A stretch of DNA of 64,000 nt, taken from NCBI GenBank assembly GCA_964019335.1, contig OZ025655.1, positions 399,792-463,791 of the forward strand, in the 5' to 3' direction. Both the position numbers and the translations under genes were made by a program. Numbering within the stretch: position 1 is the first letter of the stretch; each line of letters starts with the position of its first letter. Shown in pieces: positions 29,277 through 40,651 of this stretch. The DNA comes from Diplonema japonicum (lineage: Eukaryota > Euglenozoa > Diplonemea > Diplonemida > Diplonemidae). Below the pieces are notes generated by a model. That model searched no databases, had not been told where the DNA came from, and saw only the letters and a list, made by a program, of their open reading frames with translations.

Positions 29277-30620
29277 CTATCTGTTAATACTCCCCTTCTG
29301 GAGCATTGCTTTCATCCCGATTGTGGCTGTGAGCGTCTTGCGGAGTCGTGTGATGCGATCCCGCTTGTAGGCGGCCTTCAAATCCATCAGCTTGTCGTGC
29401 GTGGACTGGGTAGCAAAAATGGGCCTCCTGGAGAAGCCTATAGCTGCCTTTCCTCCTATGGCGATGAGGGATTTCACCCTTTTCTGCTCATCCGCTGGGA
29501 AGGGGCGTCGCTTCTTCCGTGCCCTGCACGCTGCGTTTATCTTTACGATTAGGGCCTTGATTCTGCGTGCCCTATCTTCCAGCAGGCCTCCTAATGATTT
29601 ACCGGTCGTCCATTCGAAGTCAATGGCTAGCTCCACCGCCGACACCTCCGAGGCGGTGTCCTTCTCCACCCAGCGCAGCTGTGACAACCATTGTAGCAGC
29701 GGGTTCAGGTACTGGGACAGGACCCCACCCACTCCCTCGAGCTCGCCTGCTATCGGAACGGGGCATCTCTTTCCTACTACATTTCGTTCCCACGGTAGCG
29801 GCTGTGTGTTGACGTCCTCCTTCTGCACGAGCTCCACGTCCCGCTTCTCAACCACCACGGCCAAGTATCGTTGCAGTTTTTCCAGGTATGCAAAGGCATG
29901 TCCTCTCGGCAGTATTGCGTGTAGCTCAAGACACAGGGGCCATCCCGTCCTGTCGCGCAGCGGTTCCAAACCGTCCTGTGCCAGCTCGTCCCGTGCGCAG
30001 GCACACTCGTAAAGCTGATGGCGGAGTAAGGTTACCGTGTCCGGGTGTGGTGACTCACACAGGTCACACCTGAACCCTTGTGTGCGTGGTACTTCCGTCG
30101 TTGGGACGTGGTCTATGCTGTCCCCGTCTTCCTCGGTGCCATCTCCTTCTGGTGCCAGGGGGACGCTCCTTTGACTCGTACCTGCATGCGGGCTAAGGTA
30201 GGGGACCCCTCCGGCGATCACCCGTCTCAGGCAGTAGGACATGAGTGGGTCCTTGGCTGTCTTCCACAGTTGGTTGGTTTTGGGATCCGCTCCCGCCTCC
30301 ATCCCCTTCACTGTGCTTCTTTCGTTCGCCAGTGACCTGCTCCGGGCTTTCCTCACCGCGTCCCTAAAGGCGTGCCCGCGCTCGGCCCAGGGTTTGTTCC
30401 TACAGTCTAGCAGCTGCGTCCAGTTCCACCCTATGTAGGGGAGCCACCGACATAAAAAAAAAAAAAAAAAGGCATGTTGAAGGGCAAATCCCACTTGACG
30501 ATCACCCCTAGAAGGTTGCTGATGGTTGATGCGGTCTTCAGCTCCTTCAGCCAGTTGGGATCCTTGTGCGAGGCGAAGATCAAAGCCAATCGTGTAGCTC
30601 CATCCCGTACTAGCAACTAA
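29277..30620 (-). mobile_element. LINE-like retroelement 3' remnant (post-RT zinc region)
   Basis: A minus-strand frame of about 400 codons begins within a T run and has no proper start. It reads CRWLPYIGWNWTQLLDCRNK...RDAVRKAR, then a CCHC-type finger (CDLCESPHPDTVTLLRHQLYEC), then LCLELHAILP, and later ELAIDFEWTTGKS and a basic end. This order (tryptophan-rich post-RT segment, C2HC knuckle, WPLCL-type motif) resembles the C-terminal part of protist non-LTR retroelement proteins. Directly upstream, LVRDGATRLALIFASHKDPNWLKELK...DLPFNMP continues the same protein but is broken by a 17-bp T run or a possible intron. The reverse transcriptase is not present, so the copy is 5'-truncated and dead. 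No clear target-site duplication was seen. Confidence 0.5.
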
Positions 30621-31006
30621 ACAGAGAAAGGCCTAATGCGGGGTGCTGATGAGAAAAGAAGTACGGCTCGCAGGAGATACCGACTCGAGGACGACCATTG
30701 AAACAGAGCACTTGAGTGATCCCGATGATGTGTGCACAACTGCACACCGCACCCCAGAATATAGAATCACTGCTACGACACCAGCAGGTGCAGAACTCTA
30801 GGACCCCATCTATTCCCGCCTGCAGTACTGAGCGAAGCAAAAAAAAAAAAAGAACCGAAGGTAAATAAGAGGGTGAGTAAGAGACCAAAAAGAAATTGAC
30901 CATAAAAAAAAGGGGGACAAAAAAAAAACAGCATTCTTCTTCTTTAAGTAAAGTGTTGGGACAAAGAAAAAACATAATCTAAGAGGGGGGGGGAGGGGGG
31001 CAAAAA

Positions 31007-34000
31007 TTATTTAACCCTACGCAAAATGCAGCTCTCGTTCGAATATACTGAAACTCGGAAACTACCCTCAGTGCCAGGCTTAACCGTTGCACAGATGACG
31101 ATAAATTGTACCCACAAAGAGGCTACAGAAGTAGGGGCCGTCATCAACTCCAGCGACACCTGAGGGAAAAGAAAAATATGCGAGAACTTTTTTTTTCCCG
31201 TGAAACAGTACCTGATTTATCACTGCCTGGTGAGGTGTACTAGAACCCCTCACCTCTAATACCCCATTCGAGGGTAGCGATGCAGGGCTTGCAATGGGTT
31301 CCTCTGCTTGGCAAGTTACCAGAGCCTTTTTTTTTTTTTTTCTTTTTCCCCCCCCACATTTGTTTGCGCAAGTTAGAAATGAAATGAAGACGCCATACCA
31401 AATCCCCTAAACCAAATGCAGCCAGACCCACGGCCGTGCGGGACCCACGCTTCACAGTGATAAGGTACTGTGGGTTAGAAGTCACATCCTGCAACCCGCC
31501 AGTGGTGTGGTGCGCGTCCCACGACCCATCGGTGTGGTCCTCGTACGGCCACTCCTGGACAGGGTCTACATAGAGACGGCCTGAATGCGTTTTGAAGTAG
31601 ATCTGGTACGGTGACTCCGCCCTCTGTACAAGGAAAGGGGTGATCGTATGCGTCCCAGCCGGGAGTGCGAAGGAGTGAAGCACCCTGTCCGCACTGAACC
31701 CCGACACTAAGGGGTCCTCACGCAGCGCCAACCCTAAGTCCCTGTACGCACCTACGGTAGAGGGCCTCGGGGTTGCTAACACTCCTGTATTCAGCCCAGG
31801 ATGACCATTTGGCCTGTCCAACAGCACAGACACGTCACATGCCTCCTCCGTCCGAACAATAAACTGCGGGTTGCAGAAGAAGGTTGGTGCCGCCAGCCCT
31901 CCACCAGCAGAGCTCCCTTTCCATTCACCAGTGAAGACGTGGCATGAGTCCCCAAGAGCGTGGAACTCCACGTTGTGAGAAACGACTGTCTTGATGTTCA
32001 CCACCTCTCCAGGTGGTGCTTCCTTCAGAAGCACTGTTAAGATGAAGGACCCAACAGGCAGTATGCATTGCGCGGCAGCCAACCCCTCGCCTGAGCTGCT
32101 CGTCACCTCCTCCCCTGTGATGGTGTGCACCGACCACGTCACGTCAAGCCCCTTGGAATAGACAGACACCCAGCACGATACCTCTGTCTTTGTCACCAAC
32201 GAATACTGCGGGGTCGTCTCAAGGGTTGGGTCGGCCAACCATTCTGTTTCAAGCGACTTGATCGAAGGGGGTGGGCTTGGAGGGGAAAGAGTTGAGAGAA
32301 GCACTTGAACGCTATCCTCATGAGACACAATGAGCTTGCACTGCTCAGAGGCTGGGACATAGGGCACGACAATGTAGTCCCCGTTGCCCTCTGGAAGTGT
32401 CGTGCTTGCGTAGCTTCCAAAAGGGGTACGCTCCGCTTTCGCCGCCTTTATGAATGTCTCGCCTACATCTTCCACCCTTGATGTGCCCGTGAATATTGCT
32501 ATCATCGCGCCTTCTCCTTTCAACACAATCGATGCTTGTTGCGAACCCCTCACGGTGACCAGCACCTGGGGTAGATTAACCCAGTTGGGGTCCTCAAGTA
32601 GTCCCAAATACCCTTTCCAGTTCTTCTCTTCTTCATCACCTTCGTTTGTATCCTCCATTAGCACCACTTTGTTGCCCTGGATGACGTGTTCTGTGTGCCT
32701 CGGCTGTGTTACCATCTTTACATCTCCCTCCCTCAGAGTCGATCCAGAATCATCGATAATGCGGAGCTTGCTCCTGCCACCGTTGTTGCACACTAACGCG
32801 GAGTAGCTGCCAGCGCCATGCAGAGGGATGCACACACATCCATCAAGACTCGTCTCCCTCGCCAAGACATTCCGTGTTGGTATCGGGACCCCCTGGTACC
32901 TCTTCGTGATCAAACATGTCGAACCGTGAGAATCAAAACGCAACAGTGCGTTGGAGCCCGGCCTGAGGTTTGGGATGGTGAGTGTGAAGAGCAGCCGTGG
33001 GGGCCACTCCAAGGGGGTTTCCTGACATTCTGCTCTTTGGAATCCTTCGGGATTAGTAAAAAGCAGCGTCTGGGCCTTTTCCTGTTCAGGGATGTGTGAA
33101 GTGAGGACTGTCCAGCAGTCAACAAGCTTTGCATGATGCGGATCAGCGACCTCAGACGGATGCAACCCCCAGTGGGCGAGGGACATCCTGGTGCTTCGAA
33201 TAGTATGCGGCGAAGGAGGAATCGAGAGACCTCTGATGCGCCCCACGGGGGGGAGCTTGGTGAGGCGTGATATGAGAGATGAAGGCAGGCGAAGGGTGTA
33301 CGAGGCAGACAGGGCGATATCCTCTTTGAGTGCTTCGACAAGAGATGCGTCAGGCGCCACCAGGTTACCCAGTTTACGGAACGGTGCCAAAACAGCGAAT
33401 GCCGTTTTTGTCTGAAAGTACTGGGTTTCGAATCTGCAGAGATATGCCAGCAGCGCATCCCACATACAACCCCCGGGGAACTTTGCAACGTACTCACGGA
33501 ACCTCGTAATCTCCACCTTCCAAATGCTCTCTAGTTGTTCGTACAGTGTTTTGTAATGTTCTTCTGTACCCGGACCGCACCCTGCTTGAATCTGCCATAC
33601 TCGAGCTAAGCCGCACTGCAACGCGTGCATGTGCACCACCGACATATAGGTGCTTACAATCTTCAAAGGTGTTCTCCGTAAAGCTGCGTGTTGCACTAGC
33701 TGCCTGATGTTGCTGATTTCAACAGAGATGAGCTCTTGCAACTTCTTGTCTTCCCCGGCTTTGAAGGCCTCGATGAGGGATTGCTGGGTCACTGGAACGA
33801 TACCAGAGTAGAAAGAAGAACGCAACTTGGCCCCGACAGGCCACAAAAGGGTTTTCTCCAAACCAACTACGACGTGGAACACCCTGCAAAGTGCCTCTGT
33901 GACTGTGCGTGTGGGGTCCACCACATCCCATGTAGAGAAACATGTCAAGCATCTTACCACATTGTTAATCTCGACTTTCAAAGAGTCTAAGAAGGCTGCG

Positions 34001-36420
34001 ATGGTGGACTCAGACACCTCACCTATGCATGACACGCACGGTAGAATGCTTGCGACAGTCATCTGCGACAACTCAGGCAAGACGTAACCCCCCGACGACC
34101 CCGTAAGCCCCTCGGGCTTGAACTTGCTGTCTGTATCCAGATACTCCCTGATAGCGTTCTTGATCGTCTTCTCAACAAAAAGATCGGTGCTACACATGGC
34201 AGCATGTACTTGCTCGACTTGTTCCAGTGCAGATGCGTCCCACGCCTTCATGACAGGGTCTTCTACATTCCCTCCTGCGAGTAAAGACCTCACGATCATC
34301 ACCGATGAGGCCGTCATGGGGCCCGCCGCCACAGCATGATGCCGCATGCACAGGTACATGTCATGAGTGAGTGCGTCGCTGCAGTCAGATTTGATTTTGC
34401 TGACTAGTTCATAGACCTTATTTGTTATATCTGCCCGCTGCTGCTCTGAGACCTTCGGGACAAGGCGCTTCACTGTGTTGACTATAAACTCCGGCATCGG
34501 CTCAACACGTTCAGATGTCAGCCCGATGAACTTTGACCTGTGGTCGATGCCCTGCTGCTGCGCCGTGTATGCTGTGATGAAGTCGGCCCGTATCTGCGGG
34601 AAGACTGTGTTAAGGAACTTTGCAAACACGACCTCTTCAATCGTCTGCGACAAAGCAAGGGACAATCTACGCATGGTCAGGAGCTTCGCCAGTTGAAGAG
34701 ACGCGTTCTGTGTCACAGCTCTCAGCTCGGTGAGGTACCCTGAACCTGGCTGCAGAACTGCACTACTCGGCCCGTCACCTGGCATTACTTGAAACTCTGC
34801 GCAGCTGCAAACGTCCAGCAGTCTGTCGCCCACTACACCTACCAGCACCACGTACCCGTTGTAGTTCATCAGATGTACAGTATTTTCAGCAGACTCTAAA
34901 ATTGGACTAAAGTGCCCGTCGTTCTTGCTGCGAACCAACTCTGCGGCCTTAGCCGTCGATGCTGCCAAGCTCGTGCTAAGCACAGCAACGCGTTTTGCAG
35001 GATTTACATCGCTGAAAGTGTCATCAAGTACCGCAAGCAAGCCGTGATCTTCCCACAACCCAGCCGTTGTCACATGCCCTATGGTTAACGGGACTCCAGC
35101 ATCCCACAGGTGCTGCAGCCTTGCCAGCAGCTGGGCTTCATCTGCCTTTGACCCCCAAGGCGACACCGAGAACAGCAAGGCTTCGGTAATGATGTCGCTC
35201 GGCGTCACCCCGTGCCGCCCTGCTGCGCCTTGCAGTCCTTTATACCCTTCCAAGCACTCTGCCAGGCTTCCATCTACCAGGTGCTTCTCGCACATCTTGT
35301 ACGCCATGTCCGATACACGTTTGGCGCCCTCTACTGCCACACGGAAGGCTTCGTGATTATACCCGACAGTGTTTTTGAATCTGGGTAAACTGTTCCGGAT
35401 GGTCCGTGTTGTCTGTGTCAGACACAGCAGCAAGTCGCCACGGGGGACTAGCTTGTCAGATTTGCTGATCTCGAGCTTCAACGCTTCCGTGAAGTCAGGC
35501 GGGTCGACAAGCCACCCAAGATGTACTTTTCGGATTTCCTTTTGGCGGGGGGAAGGTTTAGCATGTGGGACTTCAGACAGCGTGACAAGAGAGGATAGTT
35601 CAGCACAGAATTCTGTGTTTGCGTTTTGGAGAAGCTCTTTCGGGAGGGGGGTAGGCTTTGGGGGGGTGTCGGGATCGGGGTCAAATATGAGGCTCGTGTG
35701 CTTGGGCGGAGGAGACGCTGGCTTCGTGCTCTGCGGGCTTTTACTCTTCGATGGCGAGCGTATGTCGCATATCGGTGACGCGAAGGGCCGTGCCGTCGCT
35801 GCGTGGGGCGTACCTTCTGATGACATTGTCAGGCTGCGCTCGATCCTCCCCATTTTGAGTGGCGGGATAGGTGCTGGGCAGGACGTGTTGGTCTCAGCAC
35901 GGTGGTAGGATTGTCTACGGTATACAGTTGCTGGGGAAGCCGAACGTTTCACGTTTATGACGCTTGTGGTTGCGGCCTTGTCGGGGAGACGTCTGGCAGC
36001 AGGAGAGACGGTCACACTTCTAGAGTTTGCCTTGGGCACCGAGTCCACGACCCCTGCACTGTTCCGCCGAGTTCTGATTGTCTCGACTTGCCGTTTGCCA
36101 GTGCTACTACGTGCTGTTCCACGTGTGGATATGGGTCTGTATGTGTTCTGTTTCGCGCCACCTGGGGAAAGGGACCTAACCCCTGGCATCACTTGCGTTG
36201 CTGTCGTTGCCGACCTTCCCATCCCGGATCCCGACACTGACCGCTGTGCGCTCGTACTCCGCAATGCAACACTCGGATGGTGCTTCTTCACTCTCGACGT
36301 CACTGCACCATTGCCAGCCCCCTCGCCACCCACTCCTACTTTCTTCTTCACACCGCCCACGGCTTGTCGTCCTGTGCCCGTAGATTTCGCAGCACTTTTT
36401 GCAGGCATCGACGTGGGCAT
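31007..36420 (-). CDS. Calpain C2-like (domain III) multi-repeat protein without protease core
   Basis: Three exons: 31399-36420 (1,674 codons), 31212-31325 (38) and 31007-31159 (50 plus stop), all phase 0, total 1,762 aa. Introns are 73 nt (GTATGG...AAAG) and 52 nt (GTACTG...CTCAG). The last exon supplies TVKPGTEGSFRVSVYSN, the classic end of a calpain domain III. At least four such beta-sandwiches lie from about residue 1090, e.g. GEWKGSSAGGGLAAPTFFCN / NPQFIVRT and GSWDAHHTTGGLQDVTSNPQ / YLITVKRG. No Cys-His-Asn protease domain exists. Residues 1-200 are Ser/Arg/Lys-rich with microtubule-binding-type character; about 270-1050 is a large helical region. Calpain-like proteins without a protease core occur in kinetoplastids as cytoskeletal and membrane-associated proteins; the role here is inferred. 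A coding-strand CTTCACAG is a likely leader acceptor. Confidence 0.82.
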
Positions 36421-36559
36421 CTTGGACAGGGGGTTTCCCCCCTTGTCCCTTCACCGCCCTTTCTCGACTGTGAAGACATGATGTTCATGTTGGCGCATAG
36501 CAAGGAAGGATATATACGTTAGAAACAAAGGAATCTAGAAAAAGAAAAGAAGGGGATTG

Positions 36560-37261
36560 TTATGAACTGCTGGAACTGGAACTGGAACTGGAACTGCTGT
36601 CACTGTCACTGTCACTGCTATTGTTTTCTTCTTGCGGAATTGTCCACTCTGTGCGGTCGACGTTGTTGCTGATGAAGGAACATGGTTCGTAGGTGTCGTC
36701 ATCGAAGCCTCCAGGGCAGGAGAAGAGCCCGGTTTTTCTGTCAAAGCGGAGGCGGCCAAGGGAGCAGGCGGGGCAGCGTGGGCAGGCGCCTAGGGTGCGG
36801 CCTTCTGCAATTCGGTCTGCAAGTTCAGATTTGTTCCCAGTAGTCTTTTGGGCGTTGCTTTTGAGCTCTTCCTTCATAGCGATGGCGGGAAGGGATTGAA
36901 GAGACGATGCAAGCTTCTTGATCTTGGTGACGATGGCGGCCTTGAGAGGTTTTTCCTTGACGTCTTGGCTGCTCGGTTTGAAGCCCCCCTGGTCACCGTA
37001 CTCATCACGGAGCTCTTCCAGCTTGTTGATGGTGCCGTTGTCGAGGTATTCCTGGATTTTGCTGGCACTGGCCTTGCCAACGCCTGTCAGCTTCCCTGCT
37101 TCTTTCCCAGACTTTATTTTGTCCTTCTGCTCTCCTAAAACTTTCGCAACTTTCTTATAAGCGTTGGCCGCCCATGTTCCTCCCGCCGCGCACTCTAGTT
37201 GTGCCAGCTCTAAAAACAGCACCACGAGGTCATCGTTGGGGCTCTTCTTTGCTTTCGGCAT
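36560..37261 (-). CDS. Pol-beta-type HhH plus PADR1 zinc-binding protein
   Basis: 233 aa, single exon, ATG at 37261. Residues about 8-90 match the helix-hairpin-helix domain of the DNA polymerase beta N-terminus (YKKVAKVLGEQKDKIKSGKE, then LTGVGKASASKIQEYLDNG). Residues about 105-205 are a PADR1 fold, the third zinc-binding domain of PARP1: AMKEELKSNAQKTTGNKSEL, then zinc ligands at Cys163, Cys166, Cys182 and Cys194 (CPAC...LFSCPGG...YEPC). The C-terminus is a Ser/Asp run from a short tandem repeat. Neither polymerase nor ADP-ribosyltransferase catalysis is present. The combination suggests a DNA-break or gap-binding adaptor in the nucleus. That role is inference from the two domains. Confidence 0.83.
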   Translation of the reverse strand: MPKAKKSPNDDLVVLFLELAQLECAAGGTWAANAYKKVAKVLGEQKDKIKSGKEAGKLTGVGKASASKIQEYLDNGTINKLEELRDEYGDQGGFKPSSQDVKEKPLKAAIVTKIKKLASSLQSLPAIAMKEELKSNAQKTTGNKSELADRIAEGRTLGACPRCPACSLGRLRFDRKTGLFSCPGGFDDDTYEPCSFISNNVDRTEWTIPQEENNSSDSDSDSSSSSSSSSSSS

Positions 37262-37453
37262 TTTCTTTTCTTTCTTTTTTTAAAGTGCTTTTGTTGTTCT
37301 CTTTCTGTTAAGTGGAGCAAAATAAAGAAAGTAAAAAGAAAAACCGTACGAGCAAATTCTCTATTTTTTTAAAAATAAAAAAAAGAGTCGGTTTCTTTTT
37401 TTTTTTTAGTATTTTGTGTGTGTACACGGTACAAACCCTGAGATAAGTACTGC

Positions 37454-37473
37454 ATGCCACCACTACTCTTTTT
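37454..37473 (+). repeat. 20-bp direct repeat, copy 1 (copy 2 at 38748-38767)
   Basis: ATGCCACCACTACTCTTTTT occurs identically at 37454-37473 and 38748-38767, either side of the inverted-array element. A second direct repeat, AAAAGAGTCGGTT, occurs at 37381-37393 and 38813-38825, and GCACAGCCGGGG occurs at about 38708 and 38841 on the right side. They may be duplicated flanks of a larger element. Confidence 0.6.
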
Positions 37474-37734
37474 TCTGATCTTACAAGAAACAGAGCAGTT
37501 GTTAAGTACAAAAGAGAGAAGCAACCGAGCTCTCATCCCTTATCTGCAAAGCTGGGAAAAGGAAGAGAATAGAACTATTCTGCACAAGTAGGCTGCACAA
37601 GGAGAAAAGCTCTCTGCGGACAAAGGGGGAAAGATATTGTTTCATGGGTCTCAACTTTCGAGCAATTTCTCGCCCACACAAACGGCTAGGTAGGGTGGAC
37701 TGCGTTCTTGGAAAAGCATATAAAAAAAAGGGGG

Positions 37735-38670
37735 AAAACAACGTACGCGGTAACCAAATAACTTTTTTCCACCGTCGCCTTAAACCTCCAACTTTTTTTC
37801 CACCATCCACGGTAACCACAACTTTTTTTCCACCGTTCACGGCAACCTACAACTTTTTTTCCACTTTTTACTGTAACCACCAACAATTTCCCTTATGCAA
37901 CCACTAACTTTTTTTCCACCGTCCACGGTAACCTCCGACATTTTTATGCCATTGGGGTTTAGTACGAAATGTAGCGAGGGGGGCAAAACATGATGTCATT
38001 GCAAAAGAAAAGGAAAAGAGACCTTTTAAGAGAAATAGGTGACTACCCTGAAGGCTGGGACTACAACCGGGACAGCACTTCGAGGAGTGATTGTGGTTGT
38101 GGCGCAGCAGTTGAGTAATAAAGGTTCTTACAAGTTGCTGCATTTATTTCCCCTTCTCTCTCACTTCGCTTCCTCTTTGCTGGCCTGCCTATCTGTGACT
38201 TCGTGACAACAGGGGGCTTGAGGTCATCCTTGGCATATTCACAGGCAGGGGAGCGAGGGGTGGAGAAGTACATCAGACGCCAGATACCTCGGCTTTGGCT
38301 TTAAATCGTCTTTGGAAATCGCCCTTGCCAACTTCCAGGAGAGATTCTTGGTGTCTTTTTCGAGCCCTGGCTGTGCCTACACGTTTTTCCCAAGTGCACA
38401 CACACCTCCACCGTGGACGTTGGAAAAACAGTTTTGGGTTACCGTGGACGGTGGAAAAAAAGTTCTTACTTACATGGTTTAGTGGAAATAAAAATAGGTT
38501 ACCGTGGAGAGCGGAAAATTTTTACAAAAAACCATTTGAGTGGAAAAAGATTTGTAGGTTACCGTGGAGAGTGGAAAAAAAGTTGTGGGTTACCGTAAAC
38601 AGTGGTGGAAATTCTGCTTACAGACTTGAGTGGAAAAAAGTTATTTGGTTACCATGTACGTTGTTATTCT
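37735..38670. mobile_element. Inverted tandem-array element (MITE/MULE-like)
   Basis: The two ends are inverted copies of each other. The left end reads ACAACGTACGCGGTAACCAA; the reverse complement of the right end reads ACAACGTACATGGTAACCAA. Both continue with ATAACTTTTTTCCAC. Inside each end is an array of about 28-30-bp units, consensus CCACCGTCCACGGTAACC plus an AACTTTTTTT tract, about 7 units on the left (37740-37945) and about 9 on the right (38405-38665) in opposite orientation. The middle 450 bp is unique and includes the fragment at 38061-38273. Long inverted ends built of sub-repeats are typical of Mutator-like and related DNA transposons. Exact termini and target-site duplication cannot be fixed by eye because poly-A/T flanks the right end. 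Confidence 0.65.
38061..38273 (-). pseudogene. Possible MULE transposase C-terminal remnant
   Basis: A 70-codon minus-strand frame inside the inverted-array element. It contains DDLKPPVVTKSQIGRPAKRK followed by RSEREGEINAATCKNLYYS. The PP...GRP-K/A-KR-KR-S pattern followed by a TC motif resembles the tail of Mutator-like transposases just after the SWIM zinc finger. Upstream, the frame is closed by a stop 11 codons before the ATG, so at most a fragment survives. The assignment rests on a short basic motif that could also be an ordinary AT-hook. Confidence 0.3.
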
Positions 38671-38679
38671 CAAAAAAAA

Positions 38680-39219
38680 AAAATAAAAAATAAAAAAGTT
38701 CGTCTGTGCACAGCCGGGGTTAACCTGTAGAAGGATAGGGCCCAACAATGCCACCACTACTCTTTTTAAGCAATAAACAACATTATCAATATACTGCTTT
38801 CCTGTTCATGCAAAAAGAGTCGGTTGATTGACGTTTGCGCACAGCCGGGGCGGGGGGTGGAAGAAGAGAAAGGAAAAAGCCACCTCTATTACTAAGAGGG
38901 AGAAACATAGATTCTTGTGTTAAAAAATAAATGGTTTTTTTTTTTTTTTTTTTTTTTCCAAGCAGTGCCACTTTCTTCTTCCATTTTCTTTTTTTTTTCG
39001 TTGAAAGAGAACATGCACGCTCGTGAACAAAGAGGGTTCTTTTTTTTTGAATACATCGCAGGAGCTGACCGCAGGGCCTAGAGAGATTAATGTATAGAGG
39101 GGAGAGAAAAAAAAAAAGCAAATCTCTTGACCTTCCCAGACCTTATTCAAAAATATCTTCTTTTTGTTTATTCAAGCTCATAAGTAAATATGAGTGACGT
39201 ACGTATATATTCCATTCTC

Positions 39220-39271
<52 letters not shown>

Positions 39272-39491
39272 GAATCAGATATAAAAACGCATTTGGTACT
39301 GCAAGCAATACGCAAAGGGGGAAGCAAAAAAAAAAAAGAGAAAAAAAAAGGAAAGAGACATTTTAAAAAAAGAATTCACTATGATCGGAAACGAAGTGGT
39401 TAGCAACGGCCCCACCAAAAAATAAAAATAAAATAAAACTGTTTCGAATCGCTTCAGAATATATGAAGGGTTAAAAAAAAAATAAAAAAAA
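38680..39491. other. Spacer beside the mobile element
   Basis: Holds the second copies of the flanking direct repeats, a long T run (38937-38957) and a very long A run (39221-39267). On the coding strand the A run is a roughly 45-bp T tract. No gene was seen. Confidence 0.5.
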
Positions 39492-40403
39492 TCAAACCTC
39501 AAATTCTAAATTCCCGATTTCAAGCGGTGGCGGCTGCGAAGGGTCGTTTGTGGGCGACACTGTAGACCGCTCTTCAGGACTTACTAAAGGGAGCGCCAGT
39601 TCTTCCAAACACGTTTTTGAAGAAGGCGCTCCAGAGGAAGGAGGAGGCTGCGTTGGCCGTGGCGGCTTCTTCTTCACCACCTGCTTCTCGTCTACCTGCT
39701 GCAAGGGATTTTTAACGGCAACAATCTTCGGAGATTTCGGTTCTTTCCTCTCATATTCGAAATTCGAATAGTCGGTTGTATTTGAGGCAGCTGGTACGTT
39801 CTCGACCCTGTTGTGCAAAAACACACACCCGCACAATACCCACACCGACAGCAAGCCTACCGGAACCCAAAATGAAGGGCACTCTGAACAGAATCGTGAG
39901 GCGTGCTTGTCCCACAGGCGGACGGACATAATTTCAGCTGGGTCGAACCAACAAGAATACCTGCTACCGATGTGGGCAAATTTGTCTAGAAACTCCTGGA
40001 CGACAGCCTCTTCCGACTCCCAAGTTTCGTCAAGGTGTGACCAAGCACGGGACTCAATAAGTTGCCCCTTAGCACGGTACTGGACGGTGACCCATGACCT
40101 GAACTCGTCGCGACACAGTTCGCCTTCGCATCCCTTCGGGTCCACTCCCCCTGCGTCCTCCTTCCGCTCACGCTCCTCGATATGGCTGGAGTACCCTACA
40201 ACTTTACATGTTGATGGTTCTGAAAGCCTCTGTGCCAGTTCCTTTATCTTCTTTTCCTCTTCATATTGCTCCACGGCACTTGAAGCCATCAGCCCTGCGC
40301 ACGTCAAGGCCACCGTCATCCCCACCCCTATCACTAGCCTCACGGCCAACGGGCCCAAGCATAATACTCTGTCATCTTTCAGCGGTCGGAGGCGGTACAC
40401 CAT
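39492..40403 (-). CDS. Two-span membrane protein with Cys-rich loop
   Basis: 303 aa, ATG at 40403 (MVYRLRPLKDDRVL). Two hydrophobic helices: about 19-42 (VRLVIGVGMTVALTCAGLM) and about 183-200 (FWVPVGLLSVWVLCGCVF). The intervening loop of about 140 residues has six or more Cys and the block SRYSCWFDPAEIMSVRL, reminiscent of the extracellular loop of BK-channel beta subunits or DUF3592-like proteins. The tail is Lys/Pro-rich (VVKKKPPRPTQPPPSSG), as for a cytosolic SH3-ligand region. Positive residues before helix 1 and after helix 2 put both ends inside. A pyrimidine tract plus CCTCACAG directly precedes the frame. It could be joined in phase to the preceding RCC1 gene, but topology argues against this. 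Confidence 0.6.
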   Translation of the reverse strand: MVYRLRPLKDDRVLCLGPLAVRLVIGVGMTVALTCAGLMASSAVEQYEEEKKIKELAQRLSEPSTCKVVGYSSHIEERERKEDAGGVDPKGCEGELCRDEFRSWVTVQYRAKGQLIESRAWSHLDETWESEEAVVQEFLDKFAHIGSRYSCWFDPAEIMSVRLWDKHASRFCSECPSFWVPVGLLSVWVLCGCVFLHNRVENVPAASNTTDYSNFEYERKEPKSPKIVAVKNPLQQVDEKQVVKKKPPRPTQPPPSSGAPSSKTCLEELALPLVSPEERSTVSPTNDPSQPPPLEIGNLEFEV

Positions 40404-40651
40404 CTCATCTCTGTGAGGAAAAGGTGGGGGGAACAGGAAAAAGAGGGGAAAAACAAAAAAAGAAAATAAGTAACTGTATTCAAGAAATAAATAAAATAAA
40501 AATAGAAAAGAAGAGAAATTTGGTTCATTTTTTTCCCCATACTACTAATTTCTTTGCTTCGCACGTAGAACAGACACAAGGGGGGGGGGGGGGGGGGGGG
40601 GTGAAAGAAAGAGGAGAAAAGAAAGAGAAAAGGACAATGGAACCTTTTATC

